Shown here piece by piece: positions 33,883 through 41,709 of a stretch of DNA of 64,000 nt; the first letter of the stretch is position 1, and each line of letters starts with the position of its first letter. The position numbers and the translations under genes were made by a program. This stretch comes from Falsiroseomonas sp051433195 (lineage in GTDB: Bacteria > Pseudomonadota > Alphaproteobacteria > Acetobacterales > Acetobacteraceae). The notes below the pieces were generated by a model. That model was not told the origin of the DNA, did no database searches, and saw nothing but the letters and a program-made list of their open reading frames with translations. The stretch covers positions 248,001 through 312,000 of the forward strand of contig NZ_JBHMFT010000002.1 in assembly GCF_051433195.1 (NCBI RefSeq). Reading direction: 5' to 3'.

Positions 33883-34515
33883 TTGGGTATCGGAGTATTG
33901 CTGGCCGGAACGAAGCAGGCGAAAGCGCAGCCCTCCGGCCGGCCCATCCGCCTGCTGATGCTGGGTGATTCCATCACCGCCGGCTACGGCCTGGCGCGCG
34001 GGGAGGGACCGCCGGCGCGGATCGAGGCCCTGCTGCGCGAACGCGGCCGCAACGTGACGCTGCAGGATGCCGGCGTGTCCGGCGACACCACCGCCGGCGG
34101 CCGCGCCCGGCTGGAATGGGCGCTGGCGGACAAGCCGGATGCCGCGATCGTGGCACTCGGCGGCAACGACGCGCTGCGCGGCCTGACGCCGGCGCAGATG
34201 CGCGCCAACCTGACCGCGATCCTGGACGGGCTGGCGGCGCGGAACATCCCCGCGCTGCTGGCCGGGATGATGGCGCCGCCCAACCTCGGCGCGGACTACG
34301 GGCGCGAATTTGCCGCCGTGTTCACCGACCTGGCCGCCGCCCGGCCGCAGGTGGTGTTCTACCCCTTCCTGCTGGAGGGCGTGGCCGGCGACCCGGCGCT
34401 GAACCAGTCCGACCGCATCCACCCCAACCCGCGCGGCGCGCAGATCCTGGCGGAGCGGATGCTGCCTGCCATCGAAACGCTACTGGACCGCGTGCCGGCT
34501 TCTGCACCAGGCTAG
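33883..34515 (+). CDS. tesA: Arylesterase/lysophospholipase TesA-like (SGNH)
   Basis: This encodes about 210 residues from TTG 33883, six bases after AAGG; no ATG or GTG is in frame nearby. SGNH hydrolase blocks: 'LLMLGDSITAGYG' (Ser nucleophile), 'DAGVSGDTTAGG', 'VALGGNDALRG' and 'SDRIHPNPRGAQ' (Asp/His). A hydrophobic leader with cleavage near 'KQAKAQ' sends it to the periplasm. The upstream in-frame codons spell 'GRRAALQKAGLGIGVLLAG', which would be a good twin-arginine leader, so the true start may be a rare codon further upstream. It is divergent from ybbA. Confidence 0.85.
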   Translation: MGIGVLLAGTKQAKAQPSGRPIRLLMLGDSITAGYGLARGEGPPARIEALLRERGRNVTLQDAGVSGDTTAGGRARLEWALADKPDAAIVALGGNDALRGLTPAQMRANLTAILDGLAARNIPALLAGMMAPPNLGADYGREFAAVFTDLAAARPQVVFYPFLLEGVAGDPALNQSDRIHPNPRGAQILAERMLPAIETLLDRVPASAPG

Positions 34516-34543
34516 CGCGGCCCGCCTGATTCGGAGCGCCGGG

Positions 34544-35080
34544 ATGTTGCGCCTGTTCGTTGCCCTCGCCTTGCCCGACCAGGTCAAGGCGCAGCTCGCC
34601 GCCCTGTCCGGCGGCCTGCCCGGCGCTCGCTGGGTGCCTGCCGAGAACTACCACCTGACGCTGCGCTTCATCGGCGAGATCGAGGCCTGGCAGGCGGAGG
34701 AGGTGGATGCGGCGCTGGCCGCCATCCGCGCGCCGCGCTTCGACCTGGCGCTGGCCGGCATCGGCACCTTCGAGAAGGGCGGCCGCATCCAGTCGATCCA
34801 CATCACCGCCGAACGCAGCCCGGGCCTGACCCACCTGCAGGCCAAGGTGGAAACCGCGCTGCAACGCGTCGGCCTGCCCCCCGAGCGCCGCCGCTTCGCC
34901 CCGCACGTGACGCTGGCGCGGACCGACAAGGTGGAGACGCACAAGCTGATCGGCTTCATCCAGGCGCACAGCCTGTTCCGCTCGCCGCCCGTGCCGGTCG
35001 AGAATTTCTGCCTGTTCTCCTCCTTCCTTGGGAAGGAGGCGGCGCATTACACGTCGGAGGTGGAGTACGCGCTCGGGTAA
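34544..35080 (+). CDS. thpR: RNA 2',3'-cyclic phosphodiesterase
   Basis: This encodes 178 residues of the 2H phosphoesterase fold with two H-x-T-x motifs: His37 in 'NYHLTLRF' and His121 in 'APHVTLAR'. The opening 'MLRLFVALALP' is typical. The enzyme opens 2',3'-cyclic phosphates on RNA ends; it was once called 2'-5' RNA ligase. Cytosolic. It lies 28 bp after tesA on the same strand and is convergent with carD. Confidence 0.95.
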   Translation: MLRLFVALALPDQVKAQLAALSGGLPGARWVPAENYHLTLRFIGEIEAWQAEEVDAALAAIRAPRFDLALAGIGTFEKGGRIQSIHITAERSPGLTHLQAKVETALQRVGLPPERRRFAPHVTLARTDKVETHKLIGFIQAHSLFRSPPVPVENFCLFSSFLGKEAAHYTSEVEYALG

Positions 35081-35093
35081 GCGCGCCGTCCGT

Positions 35094-35867
35094 TCAAGCC
35101 GCCTTGAGGAAGGTCAGCAGCTTCTCCGACGCCGCCGCCTTGTCCGTGCGGTCGATGGCGGCCAGTTCCGCGGCCAGGCGGTCCAGCGCCTGTTCGTAGA
35201 TCTGCCGTTCGGAGAAGGACTGGTCCGGCTGGCCGGCGTTGCGGTGCAGGTCGCGCACCACCTCCGCGATCGCCAGCGGGTCGCCGGAATTGATCTTCGC
35301 CTCGTATTCCTGGGCGCGGCGGGACCACATGGTGCGCTTGATGCGGGCGCGGCCGCGCAGCACTTCCAGCGCCTCCGCCATCGCCTCGTCCGTCGCCAGC
35401 TTGCGCAGGCCGGAGGAGGCAGCCTTGTTCACCGGCACCCGCAGCGTCATGCGGTTCTCCTCGAAGGTGACGATGATCACCTTGAGGGACATGCCGGCCA
35501 CCGGCATCTCCTCGATGCCCTGCACCTGGCCCACGCCATGCGTCGGATACACCACATGGTCGCCCGGCTTGAATTCCGGCGGCGGCCCCTTGGGGCGCGG
35601 CGGCGGCAATGGCGTGCCGTCCTCCGGGTCCTCGACCCGCGGCGCACCGCGCGGCGGGTACATCGGCGGGCGCGGCGCGTTGGAGGAGCCGGACCCCGAC
35701 CTGGAGGGCGGCCGGTGCGGCGGTGGCGGCGAATCCTGGCGCACGGGCTGCGGCGCGGTTCCGTACTTCACCGCCGGCTTATCTTCGGCAGTGGCCGGTT
35801 CGGTCGACGAGGGCTTGGCCTTTGCCGCGCCGGTCTCGCCGGGCTTCGCCTGGGCGGTTTGCTTCAT
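35094..35867 (-). CDS. carD: CarD-family transcription regulator with long leader
   Basis: This encodes 257 residues. The first 95 are disordered, rich in Pro, Lys and Ser ('DSPPPPHRPPSRSGS'). The CarD N-terminal Tudor-like domain follows ('FKPGDHVVYPTHGVGQVQGI'), which binds RNA polymerase beta, then a helical DNA-binding domain ('MWSRRAQEYEAKINSGD', 'DQSFSERQIYEQALDRLA'). CarD proteins stabilise open promoter complexes, especially at rRNA genes. Alphaproteobacterial CarD is usually about 170 residues, so the leader is an extension. An AT-rich upstream stretch near 36005-36030 may be the promoter. Confidence 0.9.
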   Translation of the reverse strand: MKQTAQAKPGETGAAKAKPSSTEPATAEDKPAVKYGTAPQPVRQDSPPPPHRPPSRSGSGSSNAPRPPMYPPRGAPRVEDPEDGTPLPPPRPKGPPPEFKPGDHVVYPTHGVGQVQGIEEMPVAGMSLKVIIVTFEENRMTLRVPVNKAASSGLRKLATDEAMAEALEVLRGRARIKRTMWSRRAQEYEAKINSGDPLAIAEVVRDLHRNAGQPDQSFSERQIYEQALDRLAAELAAIDRTDKAAASEKLLTFLKAA

Positions 35868-36004
35868 CTGGCCACCCGATTCTGCATCCCGTGCCGCGCA
35901 GCACCCCCGGCCAAAGGCGGAGGCGCGCCGGTCCCGGGCATGTCATGGACCCAATGGGCGGGAACGCGCGACGGTGTCACAGGTGTCGTCGCAGTTTCCC
36001 GATC

Positions 36005-36050
36005 CCATTGATAATATAATACAAACCCCGGCGAATTTCCACCCCTGTCA
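36005..36050 (-). promoter_or_regulatory. Possible carD promoter (AT-rich block)
   Basis: On the minus strand TATATT (-10 like) sits 17 bp after TGGAAA, inside a rare AT-rich block in this GC-rich region. The -35 is weak, and this is composition plus spacing only. The leader to carD would be about 140 nt. Confidence 0.3.
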
Positions 36051-36080
36051 CGTCATGGGACGGCAGGCTCCGGGAATCGC

Positions 36081-36413
36081 TCAGATCTTGCCGGGCGCGG
36101 GGTCGAACAGCTCCTTCTTGCCGGGCTTGTCCTTCCAGGCGTCGGCGTCGTCCGGTGGTTCCCCCTTGCGGGTGATGTTCGGCCATTCGGCGGCATAGGT
36201 GCGGTTCAGCTCGACCCAGGGGGTCGCCTTGTCGTCGCTGTCGGGCAGGATGGCCTCGGCCGGGCATTCCGGCTCGCAGACGCCGCAATCGATGCATTCA
36301 TCCGGGTGGATGACCAGCATGTTCTCGCCGACATAGAAGCAGTCCACAGGACAGACTTCGACGCAGTCCATGTACTTGCACTTGATGCAGTTCTCGGTGA
36401 CGACGTAGGTCAA
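36081..36413 (-). CDS. fdxA: 7Fe ferredoxin FdxA
   Basis: This encodes 110 residues from TTG 36413, decided by GGAGG five bases upstream and by the family start 'TYVVTENCIKCKYMDC'. The 3Fe-4S and 4Fe-4S cluster cysteines are in 'CIKCKYMDCVEVCPVDC' and 'CIDCGVCEPECP'; the C-terminal extension runs to 'LFDPAPGKI'. A small cytosolic electron carrier. The frame continues open upstream but without homology. It follows the S4-domain gene on the same strand. Confidence 0.95.
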   Translation of the reverse strand: MTYVVTENCIKCKYMDCVEVCPVDCFYVGENMLVIHPDECIDCGVCEPECPAEAILPDSDDKATPWVELNRTYAAEWPNITRKGEPPDDADAWKDKPGKKELFDPAPGKI

Positions 36414-36534
36414 CTGCGCCTCCGGCGGGGATGCGATGCCGCGCCCTGCGGCGGCCTCACGACCGCGCGGAAAGCCCGGCACGGCCAGCCCCACATGGCG
36501 CAGTGCCGGCCACAAGGCAAGCGGGTGCGGTGCA

Positions 36535-36825
36535 TCAATCCTCATCCGGGGGGTCGGATAAATCCTCGTACAGCCCGCGCGCCTCGGAGGCCGGGCCGCG
36601 CCGCTCCGCCAGCGCCAGCACGCGCCACACCCGCACCGTGCCGCCCATCGACAGGGTCAGCACATCGCCCGGCCGCAGCTTGTAGTGCGGCTTGTCCGTC
36701 GGCTGCCGGTTGATCCGCACCCGGCCCATCGCGACCTGGCGCGAGCATTCGGCCCGCGTCTTGGCGATGCGCGCGCACCAGAGCCAGAGGTCGAGCCGCT
36801 GCCAGCCCGCCTCCGTCGCGACCAT
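36535..36825 (-). CDS. S4-domain RNA-binding protein (Hsp15-like)
   Basis: This encodes 96 residues. The S4 fold is clear: 'QRLDLWLWCARIAKTRAECS', 'VRINRQPTDKPHYKLRPGDVL'. Hsp15 relatives bind nascent-chain-stalled 50S subunits or rRNA. The ATG at 36825 abuts the end of the 173-bp inverted-repeat element (36826-36998), which has removed any upstream ribosome site and separated it from the helicase gene; translation is therefore probably weak or uses another start. Confidence 0.85.
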   Translation of the reverse strand: MVATEAGWQRLDLWLWCARIAKTRAECSRQVAMGRVRINRQPTDKPHYKLRPGDVLTLSMGGTVRVWRVLALAERRGPASEARGLYEDLSDPPDED

Positions 36826-36998
36826 CTAGCAGGCTGCGGAAAAAGCCCTCTCCCACCGCAGGGGGGAGAGGGTTGGGCGAGGGGGAGGCGTGAAGGTTGT
36901 GAACGCGTTCAGACGCTTGCACGTCCTACTCACCCAACCCTCTCCCCCGTGAGAAGGGGGGGCGAGGGCTTTTTCGGCGAATTTCCGCAGCCTGCTAG
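36826..36998. repeat. MITE-like inverted-repeat element (173 bp)
   Basis: Terminal 17-bp perfect inverted repeats (CTAGCAGGCTGCGGAAA at one end) bound a short non-coding element. Internal CCCTCTCCC / GGGAGAGGG arms and a central GAACGCGTTC (36901-36910) add secondary structure. Both ends carry CTAG, which may include the target duplication. The right end supplies the helicase stop codon (TAG) and the left end abuts the S4 gene ATG. No transposase is inside. Confidence 0.75.
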
Positions 36999-39900
36999 TC
37001 CTTGCGCAGCTTGAGCTGGGCCAGCACGGCGAAGGGCGATTCCGGCTTCGGGCCGGAGGAGTATTCGCGCGGCTGCCGATCCCCGCCGCCCCGATCCCGG
37101 TCACCCCGATCCTGGCGCGGGAAGCGATCGCCACCCCGGTCCGGACCACGGCCCGGCCCCCGATCCGGACCCCGATCCTGCCTGGGCCCCCGATCGTCCC
37201 GCCGCGCCTCCTGCGGCGCACCTTCGGGACGCGGCCCGCCGCCACCCGGACGCGGTCCCTCGAACCGCGGCCGATCCGGGCGCGGACCCCGCGGCCCATC
37301 CTGGCGCGGCCGATCCTGGCGCGGCGCATCGCCACCGGGCGCGGTCTCGACCGGCGGAGACACGCCGGGCGGCAGCCCGTCCACGCGCCAGTCACGGCGC
37401 GGGCCATGATCGACACGCTCGCGCCGCGGCGGCTGTCCGCGCGGGCCGTCCCGGCGCGGTCCCTCGCGACGCGGCTGGCGCAGTTCGGGCGGGATCGGCG
37501 GGCCGTAGTAGACGGGTCGCGGCCCGGCATCCGGACGCGGCTCCCGCGCCGCCTGCTCCGGCCGGGGCCCACGGTTCCGGTCGCCATCGCGCCGCTCACC
37601 CTGTGCCCGGTCGCCGCGGCGCGGCCCCATCGGCCGGTCCTGCCGCACCACGCTGATCCGCGCCGGCAGTGGCGGGCCGAACTGCCCCTCCTCCAGCGGC
37701 GGGGACGGCATCAGCCGGAAGCCCATCGCCTCCAGCGCCGCGGACAGCGTGTCGCCCTTCACGCCGAGGCGCGACGCCAGGCCCTCCGGCACCGGCGCCG
37801 GCGCACGCCGGGTCAGGTAGCCCAGCTCGCCGGCAATCCGTTCCGCCACATCCAGCCGCAGCAGCACGCGCCCGGCGGGCAGCCAGCCGGCCATGATGGC
37901 GAAGCCCTGCGGCCAGCCATCCGGCCCACGCGGCGCCGCAACCTCCGCATCCGCAGGCGCTTCCACCTCCGCATCCGGCCGCGGTTCCGGCAGGGTGATG
38001 GACACCAGCCCGGGGTTCGGCATCAGCGGCGTCGGCAGGTTGCGCCGCAGCGCCCAGAGCTGCGCCCGCAGCGCCATGGCGCGCGGCTTCAGCACGTCCG
38101 GCAGGTACATCGCATAGCGCCCGGCACGGATGCCGATGCCCTTCAGCCGGGCGCGGAGCTCCGCCGGAATCTCCCGGTCGGTCGCGCCGGGCGCCAGGCC
38201 CATCTGTTCGCGCAGCCGGAAGGCCGGGCCGCGCAAGGTGTTGTCCTCCGCGGCCTTGGCCTCGATCGCCTCCAGCCCGCCGAGGTCGCGCTTCACCAGC
38301 GCCTCCAGCCAGTTCGCCAGCCGCACCCGCACGCGCTCGCGCTGCGCGTTGTCCAGGAACTCGGTGGCGATGACGTCGACATGCGGCTTCAGCGGCTCGG
38401 GCCCCGGTCGCAGGCGCGCGATCTCCGCAGTGTCCCACACCACGCGGTGGTGCGGGGTCAGGCGGAAGGCGTCGTCCTTGGCGGTCTCCAGGCTGGCGAG
38501 CCGGCGCGGGATTTCCTCCCGCAGCGCGCGCCGGGCCGCCCGCAGCACCAGGCGCTTGTCTTCCTCCTTCGTCGCCTCGGGATCGGGCTGGAAGTGGAAG
38601 CCGGTGACGCGCCCGACGGTATGGCCCTCGACCACCACCTCGCCCTGCCGCGTCACGGCGGACAGCAACGTCTCCTCGGTGTCGTCCAGGCGGCGGATCA
38701 GATGCGCGGCGCGGCGATCCACGAAGCGCGCGATCAGGCGCTCATGCAGCGCGTCGGAGACCGCTTCCTCGGCCTTGCGGGCTTCCGCCTGCTGGCTCGC
38801 GGCATCCGCGATCCAGTCGGCGCGGGCGGCGATGTAGGACCAGATGCGGATGGTGGCGAGGCGTGCCATCAGGGTGTCGAGGTCGCCCTCGACATTGCCG
38901 AGTGCGGCGATATTGCCCGCGACCCAATCCGTCGGCAGCCGGCCATCGGTCGCGAGATGCCCGAAGATCTTGGCACACAGCCGCGTATGGCTGTCATCCG
39001 CGATCTTGCGGAAATCCGGCACCTGGCAGGCTTCCCACAGCAGCCGCACGCGGGCGCGGCCCTGGCCGAGCTGGCGGATGTCCTGCTCGCGGGAAAGCGC
39101 GTTCAGCGTGATGTGGTCGACCGCGTCGTTGCCCTTGGACAGGCCCGGCGTCGGCGGCGCGGCGGCCAGGCTGTCCAGCAGCCCGTCGATGCTGGCGAAG
39201 TCCAGGTCCGAGTTGCGCCAGGCGATCTGCGACAGCGGCTCGAAGGCATGGCCCTCGATCTGGCGCGCCAGCTCGTCCGGCAGGGCCGGGCAGTCGGCGG
39301 TGGTCCCGAAGGTGCCGTCGCGCATGCCGCGGCCGGCGCGGCCGGCGATCTGGGCGGCTTCCTGGGCGTTCAGCGTGCGGATCTGGTGGCCGTCGAACTT
39401 CTTCAGGTCGGCGAAGGCGACATGGTCCACGTCCATGTTCAGGCCCATGCCGATGGCATCCGTCGCCACCAGGAAATCCACTTCCCGGTTCTGGTACAGC
39501 GCCACCTGCGCGTTGCGGGTGCGCGGCGACAGCCGGCCCATCACCACGGCGCAACCGCCGCGGCGCCGGCGGATCGCTTCCGCGATCGCATAGACCTCCG
39601 CCGCGCTGAAGGCGACCACGGCGCTGCGCGGCGGCAGCTTCGTCAGCTTGGCCGGACCCGAATGCGTGAGCTGCGACAGGCGCGGGCGGGTCTCGATCTC
39701 GGCCTGCGGCACCAGCCTCTGCAGCAGCGGCCGGATGGTCTCCGCGCCGAGGAACATCGTCTCGACCATGCCGCGGGCATGCAGCAGGCGTTCGGTGAAG
39801 ATATGGCCGCGATCCGCATCGGCGCAGAGCTGGATCTCGTCCACCGCGACGAATTCGGCGCGGCGGTCCAGCGGCATCGCCTCCACCGTGCAGGCGAACC

Positions 39901-40132
39901 AACGCGCCTCCGGCGGGACGATCTTCTCCTCCCCGGTGATCAGCGCGACGTATTTCTCCCCCTTCGCCGCGACCATGCGGTCGTAGTTCTCCCGCGCCAG
40001 CAGGCGCAGCGGGAAGCCGATGATCCCGGAGGCATGCGCGAGCAGCCGCGTGATGGCGAGGTGGGTCTTGCCCGTATTGGTCGGGCCGAGGACGGCGCGG
40101 ACCCGTGGGGTGAACATCTGACCGTGGGACAT
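36995..40132 (-). CDS. SUV3-like DExH helicase with disordered RG-rich tail
   Basis: This encodes about 1045 residues from ATG 40132. Helicase core: Walker A 'LGPTNTGKTHLA', 'VDEIQL' (motif II), 'VVMGRLSPRTRNAQ', 'VATDAIGMGLNMD' and 'QIAGRAGRG'. SUV3-type C-terminal regions follow. From about residue 830 the protein is a 210-residue low-complexity tail of Arg, Gly, Pro, Asp and Gln ('RGPDRGGDRFPRQDRGDRD'), probably an RNA-binding disordered region. Alphaproteobacterial relatives are RNA helicases of unclear role. Its last codon ends in the MITE-like element, so the natural C-terminus may have been altered. Confidence 0.9.
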   Translation of the reverse strand: MSHGQMFTPRVRAVLGPTNTGKTHLAITRLLAHASGIIGFPLRLLARENYDRMVAAKGEKYVALITGEEKIVPPEARWFACTVEAMPLDRRAEFVAVDEIQLCADADRGHIFTERLLHARGMVETMFLGAETIRPLLQRLVPQAEIETRPRLSQLTHSGPAKLTKLPPRSAVVAFSAAEVYAIAEAIRRRRGGCAVVMGRLSPRTRNAQVALYQNREVDFLVATDAIGMGLNMDVDHVAFADLKKFDGHQIRTLNAQEAAQIAGRAGRGMRDGTFGTTADCPALPDELARQIEGHAFEPLSQIAWRNSDLDFASIDGLLDSLAAAPPTPGLSKGNDAVDHITLNALSREQDIRQLGQGRARVRLLWEACQVPDFRKIADDSHTRLCAKIFGHLATDGRLPTDWVAGNIAALGNVEGDLDTLMARLATIRIWSYIAARADWIADAASQQAEARKAEEAVSDALHERLIARFVDRRAAHLIRRLDDTEETLLSAVTRQGEVVVEGHTVGRVTGFHFQPDPEATKEEDKRLVLRAARRALREEIPRRLASLETAKDDAFRLTPHHRVVWDTAEIARLRPGPEPLKPHVDVIATEFLDNAQRERVRVRLANWLEALVKRDLGGLEAIEAKAAEDNTLRGPAFRLREQMGLAPGATDREIPAELRARLKGIGIRAGRYAMYLPDVLKPRAMALRAQLWALRRNLPTPLMPNPGLVSITLPEPRPDAEVEAPADAEVAAPRGPDGWPQGFAIMAGWLPAGRVLLRLDVAERIAGELGYLTRRAPAPVPEGLASRLGVKGDTLSAALEAMGFRLMPSPPLEEGQFGPPLPARISVVRQDRPMGPRRGDRAQGERRDGDRNRGPRPEQAAREPRPDAGPRPVYYGPPIPPELRQPRREGPRRDGPRGQPPRRERVDHGPRRDWRVDGLPPGVSPPVETAPGGDAPRQDRPRQDGPRGPRPDRPRFEGPRPGGGGPRPEGAPQEARRDDRGPRQDRGPDRGPGRGPDRGGDRFPRQDRGDRDRGGGDRQPREYSSGPKPESPFAVLAQLKLRKD

Positions 40133-40341
40133 ATGTGTATTCGACGAGGTCCGTGGGGGCAGGGGTTGCGTCGCACGGCGCCGCGCCCTTGGCAACTGCG
40201 GCGGGCCATGCGGTCCGGTCCGCGGCGCCGCACGAACGCTTGGCGGGCGTGATCTTCACGCTCTCAACGATGCGGTAACCTCCCGCGTCCAACCTGACCC
40301 TGTGGCCGCATCCGGCCATGCGAGGGGGCAGGAGGCCCGGC

Positions 40342-41265
40342 ATGTCGATCACGGCTCGACGTCAGACCGAACCCGTCAATGGCACGCGGCTGGCCTGGCT
40401 TGGCGGCATCGGGTCGCTCGCCGGCCTGGGACTGGCCGCCGGGCTCTACCTCGCCTGGCAGGACCCCGCCGGGCCATCGCCTTCCGCCGATCTGCCCGCC
40501 CTGCTGGAAGCGCCAAGGCCGGAGCCCGCCACCCTGGCCGGCATGGGTCGCGCCATGGCGGCGCTGGAGCGGGACCTGGGCGTCTGGCACCGCCTGGTGG
40601 CGCCGCAGGGGCCGCTCGACCTCGCTTCGCTGCGCGCCGGGTTGCGCGGCGACCCCACGCCGGCACCCGCCCCGGCCCGGGAAGCGGAGGAAGCGGTGGC
40701 GACCGCCTGGAACCCCGGCCGCCTCGTCCTGGTCGTGCTGGCGGTGCTGCTCGCCTCCGTCACGCTGGTGGCCGGGCTGGCGGCGCTGCTGCTGGAACGC
40801 ACGTTGCTGGGGCCGTTCCGGGCGCTGCGCGGGGCCGCCGCGGCGCTGGTCGATGGGGATCTGGACCAGTCCATTTCCGGCCTCGGCCGCGACGACGAGG
40901 CCGGCGCCCTGGCCCGCGCGCTGGAAGGCGTGCGCCACCTGGCGCTGGCCGCCCAGGCCGAGCGGTACTCCGAACCCGCCAGCCTCGCGGAGGCCGGGCT
41001 GCAACTGGAGGCGGCGGCCCGCCGGATCGAATGCGCCGCCGCCGCCGCCGCGGCCCTGGCGCTGGAGGCGACGCTGGACCTCGGGCAGGCGCACCCATCC
41101 GGCGTCGCCCAGGGCGTCCGGGACCTGTCGCACCAGGTGGTGGCGATCCGCGCGGCGACGGAGCGGGCGCTGGATGCCATCGGCCACCTGGCCCAGACTG
41201 CCGCCTCGGCCAGCGCCGGCCAGACGGCGGCGGCCCGGGTGCCGGAGGAGGCCAATCCGCGCTGA
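40342..41265 (+). CDS. HAMP-domain membrane protein without output domain
   Basis: This encodes 307 residues from ATG 40342 with AGGAGG ten bases upstream. Two membrane helices (about 17-39 and 127-150) flank a periplasmic sensor-like loop of some 85 residues; a HAMP-like linker follows (about 152-205: 'GPFRALRGAAAALVDGDLD'). The remainder is an Ala-rich helical coil without kinase, cyclase or methyl-accepting signature. It looks like a truncated or stand-alone chemoreceptor relative. Function unknown; the ligand would be periplasmic. Confidence 0.65.
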   Translation: MSITARRQTEPVNGTRLAWLGGIGSLAGLGLAAGLYLAWQDPAGPSPSADLPALLEAPRPEPATLAGMGRAMAALERDLGVWHRLVAPQGPLDLASLRAGLRGDPTPAPAPAREAEEAVATAWNPGRLVLVVLAVLLASVTLVAGLAALLLERTLLGPFRALRGAAAALVDGDLDQSISGLGRDDEAGALARALEGVRHLALAAQAERYSEPASLAEAGLQLEAAARRIECAAAAAAALALEATLDLGQAHPSGVAQGVRDLSHQVVAIRAATERALDAIGHLAQTAASASAGQTAAARVPEEANPR

Positions 41266-41273
41266 GCGCGCCG

Positions 41274-41594
41274 TCACGCCCGCATCCAGCCCTGCAGCAC
41301 GATTCCGGCCTGCCAGACAGCGAAGGCTGCGCCGCCGGCGCAGGTCATGGCGGGCACCAGCATGATCCGCATCCCGATGCCGTCGGTCGGCAGGCGGCGA
41401 AACGGGAAGCCCGGCCGCGCCGGCAGCGCGCGCCACTGGTGCCCGACATAGCGCCAGGATTCCACGGCCCAGACCAGGCCCGTCACGGCGAAGCCGGGCG
41501 CTTCCAGCCCCTCACCCGGCCCGGTGGCCGCGATGAGCAGGCCGAGCAGCGGCGCCACGAACAGGGCGAGCACCCAGCGCCAGGCAGGATCCAT
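41274..41594 (-). CDS. Small membrane protein, unknown
   Basis: This encodes 106 residues from ATG 41594. Three likely membrane helices ('WVLALFVAPLLGLLIAATG', 'FAVTGLVWAVESW', 'IMLVPAMTCAGGAAFAVWQ'). No family is recognised. It is convergent with the HAMP protein and divergent from the MFS gene. Confidence 0.6.
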   Translation of the reverse strand: MDPAWRWVLALFVAPLLGLLIAATGPGEGLEAPGFAVTGLVWAVESWRYVGHQWRALPARPGFPFRRLPTDGIGMRIMLVPAMTCAGGAAFAVWQAGIVLQGWMRA

Positions 41595-41709
41595 CGCCGG
41601 CTTCCTTTCGTTGCGAGGGCAGCTTGCCAGACTGGAACCCGCGTTCAACCCGCGTGATGGACTTGTCCGGGCCTTGGCGGGGCGCTCGGCGCAGGTCAGT
41701 TTGCGCCCG

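Noticed and set aside
37406..40252. 948-codon open frame antisense to the helicase
   Set aside because: A GC-rich mirror of the helicase gene; rich in Arg/Gln/His with no motif, while the minus strand shows full helicase motifs.
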